DNA from: Pandoraea anapnoica
GTDB lineage: Bacteria > Pseudomonadota > Gammaproteobacteria > Burkholderiales > Burkholderiaceae
Reading direction: 5' to 3'
DNA length: 64,000 nt
Assembly: GCF_902459765.1 (NCBI RefSeq)
Contig: NZ_CABPSP010000020.1
Span: forward strand, 53,096-117,095
Under the pieces are notes generated by a model. That model saw only the letters and a list, made by a program, of their open reading frames with translations. It was not told where the DNA came from and made no database searches. Positions 16,752 through 25,050 of the stretch are shown here, one piece after another (position 1 is the first letter of the stretch; each line of letters starts with the position of its first letter). The position numbers were made by a program, and so were the translations under genes.

Positions 16752-17291
16752 ATGAAAGATGTCGAGCATTTGAATGATCTGAAGCGGCAGTCAGGTTTCA
16801 CCTTGATCGAAGCGCTGGTTGTGATGATTGTCGGCGTCGTGATTCTTGCCGCTGCCGCCGCTGGTATCGGTAAGCTCTTCTCGACTTCAGATATTTCGAC
16901 TGAGGCGAACAACATCACCCAGATGCAAGCCAACACGAAGTCCGTCAAGAATGGTGGGCAAGGCTATAAGGGGTTGAATAATACGATCGCTCAGCAGTAC
17001 AACATTGTTCCGGTGAACATGGCTCAGGATACGACGGCCCACACTATTTCGAACGCATGGAATGGCGCGGTCGTATTTGGCACCGCTAGCGGCGACCAGG
17101 CGTACACCATTGTCTACAATCAGGTCCCCACTGAAGCATGCACCCAACTCGCTCAGAAGCTGAGCACGGCAGGCTGGGGAAGCATTGACGTTGGCGGCAA
17201 GAAGATCACTTCGGCGAGCTCTCTTGCGGATATCGGTACGGCTTGCTCTGCGTCCAATTCAAACACGATGACGTTCACGTCTGCGAGCTAA
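16752..17291 (+). CDS. pilS: Type IVb major pilin PilS
   Basis: This 179-residue prepilin has a 15-residue leader ending in a glycine (KRQSG) before FTLIEALVVMIVGVVILAAA, with the required glutamate at +5. The mature pilin is about 164 residues. Two cysteines near the C-terminus (TEAC and GTAC) can close the D-loop disulphide. The layout fits the PilS_N family of IncI-plasmid thin pili and related type IVb pilins. I use the ATG at 16752 because it gives a normal leader; the frame is open far upstream. It is followed by an eight-base G run and then the prepilin peptidase gene. Confidence 0.9.
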   Translation: MKDVEHLNDLKRQSGFTLIEALVVMIVGVVILAAAAAGIGKLFSTSDISTEANNITQMQANTKSVKNGGQGYKGLNNTIAQQYNIVPVNMAQDTTAHTISNAWNGAVVFGTASGDQAYTIVYNQVPTEACTQLAQKLSTAGWGSIDVGGKKITSASSLADIGTACSASNSNTMTFTSAS

Positions 17292-17376
17292 TCGCGCGTG
17301 TTTTGTGGGGGGGGCACAATATTACGCACTCCCCATGTAGGTTCGAATTGCTGTGTGGGGAGCGTCGAGGAATCGC

Positions 17377-18162
17377 ATGGAGGAGTTGATTTCGCTACTG
17401 GCGAGTTCAAAAGTTCTGCTTGGCTTTGTTGCCGGGGCTATCGGGTTGTGCGTCGGAAGTTTCGTGAATGTGATTGTTGGTCGGGTGCCGATCATGATCG
17501 GTGCTGTTGCCGGTGACGAGAGTCTCGGTCTGTGCTTCCCTCGCTCTCGTTGCCCAGCCTGTCGGCATCCCTTGGCGCCGTGGGACAACATCCCTGTATT
17601 CAGCTTTCTGGCGCTGCGGGGAAAGTGTCGATACTGCAGCGTATCGATTTCGTTTCAGTACCCGGCGATCGAATGCGTTACTGCGGTGGCTTACGTTGTC
17701 ATCGCCGCTGTGGCTGGATGGGATCCGAGATTGCCCGGATGGTGTTTTCTGGCAACAGTTCTGATTGCGTTGTCGGGAATCGACCTATTGCACCTTCTGT
17801 TGCCTGACCGGCTCACGCTACCACTGCTGTGGGCCGGTCTTCTTGCAAATTCGGTTGGCATATACGTTTCTCCTCGGGACGCCATTGTCGGCGCCGTTTG
17901 CGGATACCTGTTATTCGCGTCTGTAGGGATTGTCTCGGGGAAGATTGCGGGGCGCGAGGCGCTCGGAATGGGAGATGCCAAATTGCTAGCCGCCCTCGGC
18001 GCATGGATAGGCTATCGGGATATTCCGATGATCGTTCTGTTGGCCGCTATGGCTACTCTCGTGGGGATGCTTGTGAACAAGTTGCGGGGTGGCGGGACAT
18101 CGCAGTTGCCGTTCGGTCCTGGGCTTGCGATTGCTGGCATGGCGGTCGCGTTAATTCGTTGA
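17377..18162 (+). CDS. pilU: Prepilin peptidase / N-methyltransferase PilU
   Basis: This 261-residue membrane protein of the PilD/GspO family has two zinc-binding CxxC pairs (C59/C62 and C84/C87). The two catalytic aspartates of the aspartic-acid peptidase are D136 in GIDLLHLLLPD and D200 in GMGDAKLLAALGAW. N-terminal block ICVGSFVNVIVGRVP-like sequence is present (GLCVGSFVNVIVGR). It should cleave the PilS and PilV leaders at the inner membrane. ATG 17377 follows AGGA by seven bases and is preferred over a GTG 24 bases earlier. In R64 pilU also neighbours pilS and pilV. Confidence 0.9.
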   Translation: MEELISLLASSKVLLGFVAGAIGLCVGSFVNVIVGRVPIMIGAVAGDESLGLCFPRSRCPACRHPLAPWDNIPVFSFLALRGKCRYCSVSISFQYPAIECVTAVAYVVIAAVAGWDPRLPGWCFLATVLIALSGIDLLHLLLPDRLTLPLLWAGLLANSVGIYVSPRDAIVGAVCGYLLFASVGIVSGKIAGREALGMGDAKLLAALGAWIGYRDIPMIVLLAAMATLVGMLVNKLRGGGTSQLPFGPGLAIAGMAVALIR

Positions 18163-18209
18163 GCTCTGCCGATTGGCAGTTAATGGTGTTGATTGAGCGT
18201 GAGTGGGAA

Positions 18210-20000
18210 ATGAAGCGAAATAACGGATTTGTAGTGCGATCGACAACTACTCAAGCGGGTTTCACGCTGATCGAAGTCATTGTCGCGCTGATTGTGATGG
18301 TTTCGATGGTATCGGTCGCCGTGGTTTTCATCAATCGATCGAGCGATCAAACTGCTAACCAGAATGCGTCGGAACAAATGCGCGTTCTAGGGGACGCGGC
18401 GGTTGCGTACGTCCATGCGAATCCCATCGATGCGAACAATTGGCCCGTCGGACAGCCGCATGACATCGTTAAGAACGGTGACTGGACTGCCTTGAAAGAT
18501 TATTTGCCTCCCGGCATCAGTGTTACGCCAGCCAGCCCAATTGGGGTTAAGTACAACGCGACCGCGGTTCCGCGAGTGGTGCCTGGTAAGGATAAGACAT
18601 ACGACGTTGCAATCTATACGGTGGCAATCCCCGGTGCGGGGCAATTGAGCGTTCCGGATCACGCAATGAAAATTGCGCAGTTGCTGGGTGCTGGCGGTTT
18701 TTACGGGGACAAATTAAATCGAGCGAGTTCAACTTCAACGCTGACGTTTTGGGGGGCCTATGGGCAACTTGACAAGCCGGATGCGTTGAGTGAGTTCAAC
18801 CTAAAACCATCGCTTGGGCTCGTCGTCTATGTTCCGACAATTATCTCCGACCTAGCGACTGCGCCAGGATTGGATGCGGACGAATTTCTTCATCGCCATG
18901 AAACGAAGGGGCACCCTGAGTGGAATCAGATGACAACCGATATCGATATGAATGGCAATTCGCTAGATCTAACGACACAAAATGGTGTGGTATACGTCGG
19001 AGCCCAGGACGACCCTAACAACGTTGACGCAACGCATCCCAATCAAAACCCGAGCATGACGATAAAGGGTAATAACGGCGCCCCAGGCGGAATTTGGACG
19101 TCGAATGTGACGGCTGATGAGCAGGTCACGGGAAAAATCGTCGCCGCCCGGGAAGCGCAAATGGTGTTTGTGAACTCGAAACATGACGTCGGCGAAAATT
19201 GCGACGGCATTGGACGCATATCAACGAAAAAGGATACGGGGGAACTGCTCTACTGTTCCACTGCAACTGACGCCAAAACAGGTGTTTCAAGTTCGACGTG
19301 GTCGCTGGTGTCAGCTCGTAGCAAGAGTATGAAATACCTGCAAGTCGGCCTCAGCAAGACCAAGCAAGTGGAGGGGCTTCCCGAAGACTATACGTGGGGT
19401 AATTTCCGTGATCAGCTCTCTTGTTATGCATGGAGTTGGGACTCTGGTGATGTGGGCAGCTGCAAGACGAGATGGGGTAACAAAAAAGCGTACAACAATC
19501 ACGTGGGCATGGCGACTCGATCGGTGACCAATAATGGGACCGTGCCAGTCTTTGTTTCGATAACCGCGGTGGGGTTGGTTCAGTCAGATGTGAACGGGGT
19601 GATGCGAGGGGAGGATAAAAACTCCTCTTTCTCAACTAAGTGCCAGATGGCTGCTTGGCTGAGTTCTCCTGGTGGTGAGCCAAGCGCGGGCGCTCCGCCA
19701 TTGGTTTATACGCACATATCGTATACGCCAAGGAGTTCAAATGACAATGCTGATCAGCCTAGAAATTCATCCAAAGAAACGTTGACGACAGATTCCGTGG
19801 TTGATTCTTGTGAGCTTTCATTTTATGTTCCGCCAAATAAAAGTGTTATTACCCGATGGGCAACGTGGACTCCTAATGATACTTATGGTTATGGAAATGG
19901 TAATGGGCAATCCTTTGTTACCTTGTACGGTGATGAGGGGGAGTTGGATGGTAATAAGGTTGACGTCAGTGACACTAATACGGTGGATGTTTCCTACTGA
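18210..20000 (+). CDS. pilV: Minor pilin / adhesin PilV
   Basis: This 596-residue prepilin-like protein has a leader ending TTTQAG before FTLIEVIVALIVMVSMVSVA. A conserved PilV stem contains TTDIDMNGNSLDLTTQ and APGGIWTSNVTADEQVTGKI, and a C-terminal third carries several cysteines (around CDG, YCST, LSCYAW, GSCKT, KCQM and SCELS). In IncI pili PilV sits at the tip and its C-terminus chooses the recipient lipopolysaccharide. In R64 that end is switched by the Rci shufflon. Here I see one fixed C-terminus, no inverted cassettes and no recombinase. The last 250 bases are notably AT-rich compared with the stem, which suggests a separately acquired tip domain. Confidence 0.88.
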   Translation: MKRNNGFVVRSTTTQAGFTLIEVIVALIVMVSMVSVAVVFINRSSDQTANQNASEQMRVLGDAAVAYVHANPIDANNWPVGQPHDIVKNGDWTALKDYLPPGISVTPASPIGVKYNATAVPRVVPGKDKTYDVAIYTVAIPGAGQLSVPDHAMKIAQLLGAGGFYGDKLNRASSTSTLTFWGAYGQLDKPDALSEFNLKPSLGLVVYVPTIISDLATAPGLDADEFLHRHETKGHPEWNQMTTDIDMNGNSLDLTTQNGVVYVGAQDDPNNVDATHPNQNPSMTIKGNNGAPGGIWTSNVTADEQVTGKIVAAREAQMVFVNSKHDVGENCDGIGRISTKKDTGELLYCSTATDAKTGVSSSTWSLVSARSKSMKYLQVGLSKTKQVEGLPEDYTWGNFRDQLSCYAWSWDSGDVGSCKTRWGNKKAYNNHVGMATRSVTNNGTVPVFVSITAVGLVQSDVNGVMRGEDKNSSFSTKCQMAAWLSSPGGEPSAGAPPLVYTHISYTPRSSNDNADQPRNSSKETLTTDSVVDSCELSFYVPPNKSVITRWATWTPNDTYGYGNGNGQSFVTLYGDEGELDGNKVDVSDTNTVDVSY

Positions 20001-20045
20001 TGGGGTTGGCGTGAGTTGAGTTTTCTTGAGGTGTGTTCATAAAAA

Positions 20046-20183
20046 ATGACGGTCAATGTTATGATTTTGCTCGGGATGATGGTCGTTGATTGTGAGCCTA
20101 AGTGTGACGTGGTTATTGTTAATCGTTGTTTTGAAATTTCCGGAATTTTCGAGGGAAATCAAAATAATGGTTGGTCGAATTGA
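20046..20183 (+). CDS. Possible 45-residue protein
   Basis: The ATG at 20046 has GAGGTG about twelve bases upstream and opens a frame MTVNVMILLGMMVVDCEPKC to a TGA at 20181. It has a short hydrophobic start and three cysteines. It lies in the AT-rich gap between pilV and the next gene. It is too short to judge by composition and no family is recognised. Confidence 0.25.
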   Translation: MTVNVMILLGMMVVDCEPKCDVVIVNRCFEISGIFEGNQNNGWSN

Positions 20184-20201
20184 GCTGCTTGGTAGGTGTG
20201 T

Positions 20202-20786
20202 ATGTGGCCGATTTCTATCGTGCTTCTGATTTTTTCATTTGTCGTTGGGGTTCTTGGTCTTGTTGCTTACAAGGATAACGCGATTTACGACAGAAGGATT
20301 AGTGGCGGTATCGTTGAGATGTTTAATGCTTACGATATTGGAACTCGAGATTTTGCAAAAATTGGAAAAACACAAGTAATTCCGGATTGTTCGCAGGGGC
20401 CCTCTATGTCGGGAGTGACTCGAATAATGGCGTGCGAGATGGAGTTCGAGCGCGAACGATCAGGTATGCGATGGCTCAATGTCGACTCTTGGTGTGATGA
20501 TAGCAGCGGGGGAGGGTGTAGTTGGGGGGCGCTTTATTCAAAGGACGGTGCGTACGTTTATAAAGTTGACGACGGCGACAAGAAACACATGCTGGCTGCA
20601 TATGCTGAGCTATACGCTACCGATGCCGGGGGGGTGATCGTTACCGGTCAATCGCAGGTGGGTTTTCTCCATAAAGGGGAGTTGTTGGATCCGTCCGGAA
20701 AATTGGTGACGTCTGTTCCGCCTGTAACCGTGTTAGATGGGCTTGTTCCGGAAGGCGCCTTGGTTCGTGTTTTAAAAAATAATTGA
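20202..20786 (+). CDS. Membrane-anchored protein of the pilus cluster, unknown
   Basis: This 194-residue protein has one N-terminal membrane anchor (MWPISIVLLIFSFVVGVLGL) and a periplasmic part with four cysteines (PDCSQG, MACEME, SWCDD, GGCSWG). Its C-terminal beta-rich end contains VIVTGQSQVGFLHKGELLD. ATG 20202 lies directly behind GGTAGG; a GTG six bases earlier is possible. It takes the position that PilM or other small accessory proteins have in IncI pil operons, but I cannot align it with PilM. The gene is AT-rich and uses codons unlike its neighbours, so it may have been acquired together with the PilV tip. Confidence 0.7.
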   Translation: MWPISIVLLIFSFVVGVLGLVAYKDNAIYDRRISGGIVEMFNAYDIGTRDFAKIGKTQVIPDCSQGPSMSGVTRIMACEMEFERERSGMRWLNVDSWCDDSSGGGCSWGALYSKDGAYVYKVDDGDKKHMLAAYAELYATDAGGVIVTGQSQVGFLHKGELLDPSGKLVTSVPPVTVLDGLVPEGALVRVLKNN

Positions 20787-20836
20787 ATTAATATATTTGG
20801 GTTTTGTTTTGATGGTCGAATTTAAGGGGTGGTGAA

Positions 20837-21433
20837 ATGCGGAAGTGCGAAATCGCCGTAATGGCTGTGTTTTTTCTGCTTTCCACGGGATTTTGCGATG
20901 TCGCATTTGCCCGGAGCGAACCGGACGCAGTGAACGATCACGTAAATAGTCAATCGAGGATAGGTGAGGGTGGTCCTCTCTCGCAAGTGGATTTCCCGGA
21001 TAGTGGGCTTGTAGGGAGCAGCGGGGCAGCATCGGGCGGGGCGTCACCTGGTACGGATTTTCAGAGCCGTAGATTGATTGCTGCGCCGGTGGATGAGAAT
21101 GCGGCGATGACTGAGACGAACGATGTGATTGAACAAGCGGTGCGTGTCCCCGCTGCACCCGGTGTGGCACAACGCATCTGGGTCGCGCCAGCGGGAACAT
21201 CGCTTAAGGCGATCGTCGCGGAGTGGGCCGGCAAAGAGCGTTATGAGCTTGTCTGGGATGCCTCGTATGACTATCCGATTGTGGCGACGGTGAAGATTCA
21301 GGGAGATTTCGTTTCGGCCATTTCCCAGATATTCGATTCATATGCAACGGCTGACCGTCCACTAAGTGTCGACATCTATCAAGGTCAGAGGCTCGTTCAT
21401 GTTAAGGCTCGGGGTGAGGGAATCGATGAGTAA
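20837..21433 (+). CDS. pilL: PilL-type protein with TcpQ-like C-terminal domain
   Basis: This 198-residue protein has a signal peptide (VMAVFFLLSTGFCDVAFARS) and a flexible glycine/serine middle. Its C-terminal block has the TcpQ/PilL pattern: APAGTSLKAIVAEWAGKERY, LVWDASYDYPIVATVKIQGD and the final IYQGQRLVHVKARG. Proteins with this domain assist the secretin of type IVb pili (TcpQ with TcpC). It overlaps the secretin gene pilN by eight bases, so the two are probably translated together. R64 PilL is longer. This shorter form keeps only the secretin-partner domain. Confidence 0.8.
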   Translation: MRKCEIAVMAVFFLLSTGFCDVAFARSEPDAVNDHVNSQSRIGEGGPLSQVDFPDSGLVGSSGAASGGASPGTDFQSRRLIAAPVDENAAMTETNDVIEQAVRVPAAPGVAQRIWVAPAGTSLKAIVAEWAGKERYELVWDASYDYPIVATVKIQGDFVSAISQIFDSYATADRPLSVDIYQGQRLVHVKARGEGIDE

Positions 21434-23159
21434 CATTCTCAAATGTGCCGTTGCACTGGCGGCAACTGTGATGCTGGCCGGATGCGGTGAGATCAATGCG
21501 CTCGACCATCGTGCGGATGAAGACATGGGGCACGCCACCGATACGCTGCAGGATTTGCGTGAGGGCAAACCGCAATCGGTCGTTAATGTTCATGAGACGG
21601 GGTATTGGGTATCCACGAAATCGCGGCTTTTGGTCGCGCCGGCCAAGACAGTGGATTGTGATCTCACACTGAATACCGCGGGCCCGTTGAAACTGACTTC
21701 CGTAGCTGACAAGATTTGGCAGATATGTAAAGTCCGTGTGCGGGTCAGTGCCGATATACGCAAGTCGGGTGACGCGACGACAGTGCAGTCGGGCGCAGGA
21801 AATCCCCAGACAAGTATGACCGTCTATGGCGGCAGGTCGGGATTGCCATTGCCGGACGCAAGCCAGCGTGACGCCGACCCTATGGTCGATGCCAACTGGT
21901 CTGGGCCGCTTTCGGGATTAATGGACTCCATTAGCGCCCAAGCAGGTCTGAATTGGGAAGTGACTGAGGAAGGAATCCGCCTCTATCGGATGGCTACCGA
22001 AGTTTTTCAAATCCACGCGCTACCCGGCACGGACGCCTTGACGACTTCAATGAATTCGGCCGGATCTGCGTCGATGGGTGATAACGGGGCGAGTGGCGGT
22101 AGCAGTGGCGGTAGCAGTGGTGGTAGCAGTGGTGGTAGCAGCGGTGGTAGCGGCAGTGGCGGAGCCAGCGGCACGGCGGCGAACGCACAATCTGTAACGT
22201 CGTCGTTGACCCAATCCGTGCTGGACGACATAGAGAAGACGGTTAAATCCATGTTGACCCCGGGGGCGGGAAAGGAAACGCTTTCCCGCTCGACCGCTTC
22301 ACTGGTAGTGACCGATACGCCGGATGTCCTTGCTCGCGTGAAATCCTACCTGAACCGGCAGAACAAATTGCTTGAGACACAGGTGGTGCTCAACGTCAAA
22401 ATTCTGGATTTGACGTTCGATCGTGAAGACCAATACGGCATCGACTGGGACCTCGTTTATAAGGGCGGAGGGGTCAGCCCCTCGTTGCGGAATGCTACGG
22501 ATGCCGTTGACGGTGCCATAAGTGGAGGCGTAAAGATCGTCAGAGGGCCTTTCAGCAATAGTTCGCTGATGATGAAGGCACTTTCCTCACAAGGAAAAGT
22601 GTCGGTAATTACGCAACCTTCTGTCACGACTCTGAACCTCCAGGCCGTTCCGATGCAAGTGGCGACGGAAACGACGTACGTTGCGTCGCTGGACACCACA
22701 AATACGGCGAATGTCGGCTCTTCGACCGGTGTGAATCCGGGTACCGTCACCACGGGCTTCAACATGATGTTGCTGCCGTATGTGTTGGCGAACAAGGAAG
22801 TCTTGCTGAAATACGACATCAATCTCAGCTCGCTGACGGCTCTCAAGAACTTCAAAGCTTCATCGGGCCAAAGTACGGACTCCGACACGGACCCCGATAC
22901 GGACAAGGATAAGAACAAGGACAACACCTCGGCGGGCACGATCCAGCTTCCGACCGTCGACATGCGAGGGTTCAGTCAAAAGGTGCGGTTGCATTCGGGA
23001 GAGACATTAGTGCTTACGGGGTTCGACGCGGATAGCGGTGCGAGCATCCGAAGTGGCGTCGGGAGTCCGAACAATCCCTGGCTGGGTGGCGCGCGCGACG
23101 GGCACCGACATCACACCGTCATCGTGATCATTATCACCCCTGTGGTGTTGGGGGGATAA
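21426..23159 (+). CDS. pilN: Type IVb pilus secretin lipoprotein PilN
   Basis: This 577-residue lipoprotein has lipobox LAGC at residue 20. Its N-terminal periplasmic domains precede a Gly-Ser linker (residues about 220-250). The secretin part begins near residue 320 with VVLNVKILDLTFDREDQYGI and includes MMKALSSQGKVSVITQPSV. It ends with the GFSQKVRLHSGETLVLTGF block and a hydrophobic ITPVVLGG tail. It should form the outer-membrane ring through which the pilus passes. The aspartate/lysine-rich insertion (DSDTDPDTDKDKNKDN) in the secretin domain is unusual. The start overlaps pilL, and the stop abuts the pilO start. Confidence 0.9.
   Translation: MSNILKCAVALAATVMLAGCGEINALDHRADEDMGHATDTLQDLREGKPQSVVNVHETGYWVSTKSRLLVAPAKTVDCDLTLNTAGPLKLTSVADKIWQICKVRVRVSADIRKSGDATTVQSGAGNPQTSMTVYGGRSGLPLPDASQRDADPMVDANWSGPLSGLMDSISAQAGLNWEVTEEGIRLYRMATEVFQIHALPGTDALTTSMNSAGSASMGDNGASGGSSGGSSGGSSGGSSGGSGSGGASGTAANAQSVTSSLTQSVLDDIEKTVKSMLTPGAGKETLSRSTASLVVTDTPDVLARVKSYLNRQNKLLETQVVLNVKILDLTFDREDQYGIDWDLVYKGGGVSPSLRNATDAVDGAISGGVKIVRGPFSNSSLMMKALSSQGKVSVITQPSVTTLNLQAVPMQVATETTYVASLDTTNTANVGSSTGVNPGTVTTGFNMMLLPYVLANKEVLLKYDINLSSLTALKNFKASSGQSTDSDTDPDTDKDKNKDNTSAGTIQLPTVDMRGFSQKVRLHSGETLVLTGFDADSGASIRSGVGSPNNPWLGGARDGHRHHTVIVIIITPVVLGG
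22092..22151 (+). repeat. Five 12-bp tandem units encoding SGGS linker
   Basis: Five copies of a unit close to AGTGGCGGTAGC follow each other in frame inside pilN and encode Ser-Gly-Gly-Ser five times. Each copy change would lengthen or shorten the linker by four residues without a frameshift. Confidence 0.9.
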
Positions 23160-24449
23160 ATGGACGAGCAGCAAACGCAAGTTCCCACTTCGCGAACCGA
23201 GTTGTTCGGAAAAACGGTGGTGGCCGGGTTGGTCTGGCAGCCTCCTGACGGTGGTATTTCTCGCGCACGTGCTCGCAAGGAGGGACTTGCGTCGGGGTTT
23301 GGATTGATGGCCCGACACCGGGTGGGGCATGCGATTCAGATCGGATACGTATCCCACGAGTCATCGCTGATCGGCGCGTACTCGCTCGCGCTGCTCTTGG
23401 CGAACAAACTCAAGCATGAGAACTGGATCGGTGCGTTCCGCTTGCCCGACTCGCGCTATGCGCTAGTGGGGGTTCTCCAGGGGGCCATCATGGCGGGGCG
23501 CGATGTCATTGGTACCCGCGGCGAAGTGGAGTCGTTGTTGCGCTCGACGGTGCAATTGATTCAGGACGCTGGGCAGACCCTCGAAGCTATTTTTGCGCCG
23601 GAAGAATTCGAGACGCCATGGGAGGAGCGCCCTCTTCAGGATGTTCTGACCAAGTCGGACCTCAAGTCCGGTACACGCCTTAAGTCGTTGTCTGGGCAGA
23701 TTTCCCGTAAGCAGCTGACGCTGTTATTCGGCGTCGGAGCAATGATTGTTGTGGCGGCGGCCGGGAACTGGCTTTGGAAGATGCACAAAGAGCGGATAGC
23801 CGAGGCATTGCAAGCGCGCTCGAATCAGGTGGTTCTGGTTCCGCCTCCGAACCCTTGGGAGAAATGGCCGACGGCTGACGCACAATTCGCAGTTTGGCAG
23901 CAGGCCGCGGCGCGCGTGCCGTATTCAATCGCCGGTTGGCCCGTTGCGATGATCGTGTTGCAGGAGGATCGCCTGACAGCGGGCTACGTGAGGAAGTCGG
24001 GGCCATCCGTACAGGCGTTCCGGGCGCAAGCCTTGGCTACGATCGGGGTTCGACCGCAGGTGGATGCCGAAGGGGGGCGAGGTGAGTATGTCCGCGATTT
24101 AAGTCCCCCTGCGGGGCGAGGGAAGGAAACGCTCGAGCCCAGCAGCGCTCTGTTGCTCGATTGGATCTCGTACTTTCAGTCGCTGGGTATTTCCGCGCCC
24201 ACTCTGAAGCCCATGTCAGCGGAAATGCCGCCACCATTACCGCCGTCCCCCAAGGGGGAGCCGAAGCGGCAATGGGCGCCAGCGGACTGGGAAACCTACG
24301 GCTGGGAAATGGAAACAGACATCGATCCAGCGATGGTGATTGGATTGGCTCCATGGCCGGGCGTCAGGGTGATCAGTGTCGTCATCGACACGACGAACGG
24401 CGCGCCGCACTGGAAGACGAAGGGGGTAGTGTATGCAAGTAAGCATTAA
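23160..24449 (+). CDS. pilO: Type IVb pilus accessory protein PilO
   Basis: This 429-residue protein is close to the R64 PilO size. It has a cytoplasmic N-terminal domain (VVAGLVWQPPDGGISRARAR, ALLLANKLKHENWIGAFRLP) and one membrane segment at about residues 185-205 (QLTLLFGVGAMIVVAAAGNW). A periplasmic C-terminal part has a proline-rich hinge (PPPLPPSPKGEPKRQW). It is expected to link cytoplasmic ATPase and inner-membrane platform to the secretin. The ATG directly follows the pilN stop. The end overlaps pilP by 17 bases. Confidence 0.85.
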   Translation: MDEQQTQVPTSRTELFGKTVVAGLVWQPPDGGISRARARKEGLASGFGLMARHRVGHAIQIGYVSHESSLIGAYSLALLLANKLKHENWIGAFRLPDSRYALVGVLQGAIMAGRDVIGTRGEVESLLRSTVQLIQDAGQTLEAIFAPEEFETPWEERPLQDVLTKSDLKSGTRLKSLSGQISRKQLTLLFGVGAMIVVAAAGNWLWKMHKERIAEALQARSNQVVLVPPPNPWEKWPTADAQFAVWQQAAARVPYSIAGWPVAMIVLQEDRLTAGYVRKSGPSVQAFRAQALATIGVRPQVDAEGGRGEYVRDLSPPAGRGKETLEPSSALLLDWISYFQSLGISAPTLKPMSAEMPPPLPPSPKGEPKRQWAPADWETYGWEMETDIDPAMVIGLAPWPGVRVISVVIDTTNGAPHWKTKGVVYASKH

Positions 24450-25050
24450 ATGGGCAGCGAAGACGGCGGCGGTTGCGGTATTGGTCGCGGTAATGGGGCC
24501 AGCCGCATTTGCACAGGCGCAAGGCTCGTCGGCGCCCGCGCCGGCGCCAGGTGTTGCTGCGGGCGTCAAGCCTAATGAGGCAGCTAGGCCGCAAGGCGGC
24601 GAAACCGCTGCAACCACGCCGGCAAATTCCGTCGTCGCTGATTTAGCGAAACTGCAAACAGAGGTCGCGTTGCTTCGCGCGCAGACCGAGCGAGCAACGG
24701 CCCAGGCGGAGTTGGATAAGGCAATGGGAGTCAATCGTGCCAACGCAGGCCGCAGAGGGAGCGCGCAATTGCCGATTGTTACTTCCATCTATGGACGGGA
24801 CGGCATGTTGAGCGCGTCCATTCGTCTCGACCAGGGAGGGAAACTTACGGTACGTGAGGGAGACCACATTTCTGGTGGCTACAAGGTGGCGCGCATCGAT
24901 TCGCGCGAGGTGACCTTCTCTCGCCAAGGACGGAACTATCCGGTCGCCCCGACTGCCGATTTCGCGGGGGGCATTGGCCCGGGAGAGGGGGGGCTCATGC
25001 TCGCGCCTCCGCTCCCGATGGGCGCTATGGGAGGGGCCACTCGACGATGA
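24433..25050 (+). CDS. pilP: Type IVb pilus periplasmic protein PilP
   Basis: This 205-residue protein has a signal peptide (KTAAVAVLVAVMGPAAFAQA), an Ala/Pro-rich spacer and a short coiled coil (LAKLQTEVALLRAQTERATA). A compact beta domain contains GRDGMLSASIRLDQGGKLTV and GDHISGGYKVARIDSREVTF, as in IncI PilP. Its likely role is to bridge PilO and the PilN secretin in the periplasm. The stop codon overlaps the pilQ start by four bases (ATGA), the classical translational coupling. Confidence 0.82.
   Translation: MQVSIKWAAKTAAVAVLVAVMGPAAFAQAQGSSAPAPAPGVAAGVKPNEAARPQGGETAATTPANSVVADLAKLQTEVALLRAQTERATAQAELDKAMGVNRANAGRRGSAQLPIVTSIYGRDGMLSASIRLDQGGKLTVREGDHISGGYKVARIDSREVTFSRQGRNYPVAPTADFAGGIGPGEGGLMLAPPLPMGAMGGATRR

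Noticed and set aside
19300-20200. Possible PilV shufflon
   Set aside because: No repeated inverted segments, no alternative PilV ends and no rci-like recombinase next to pilV.
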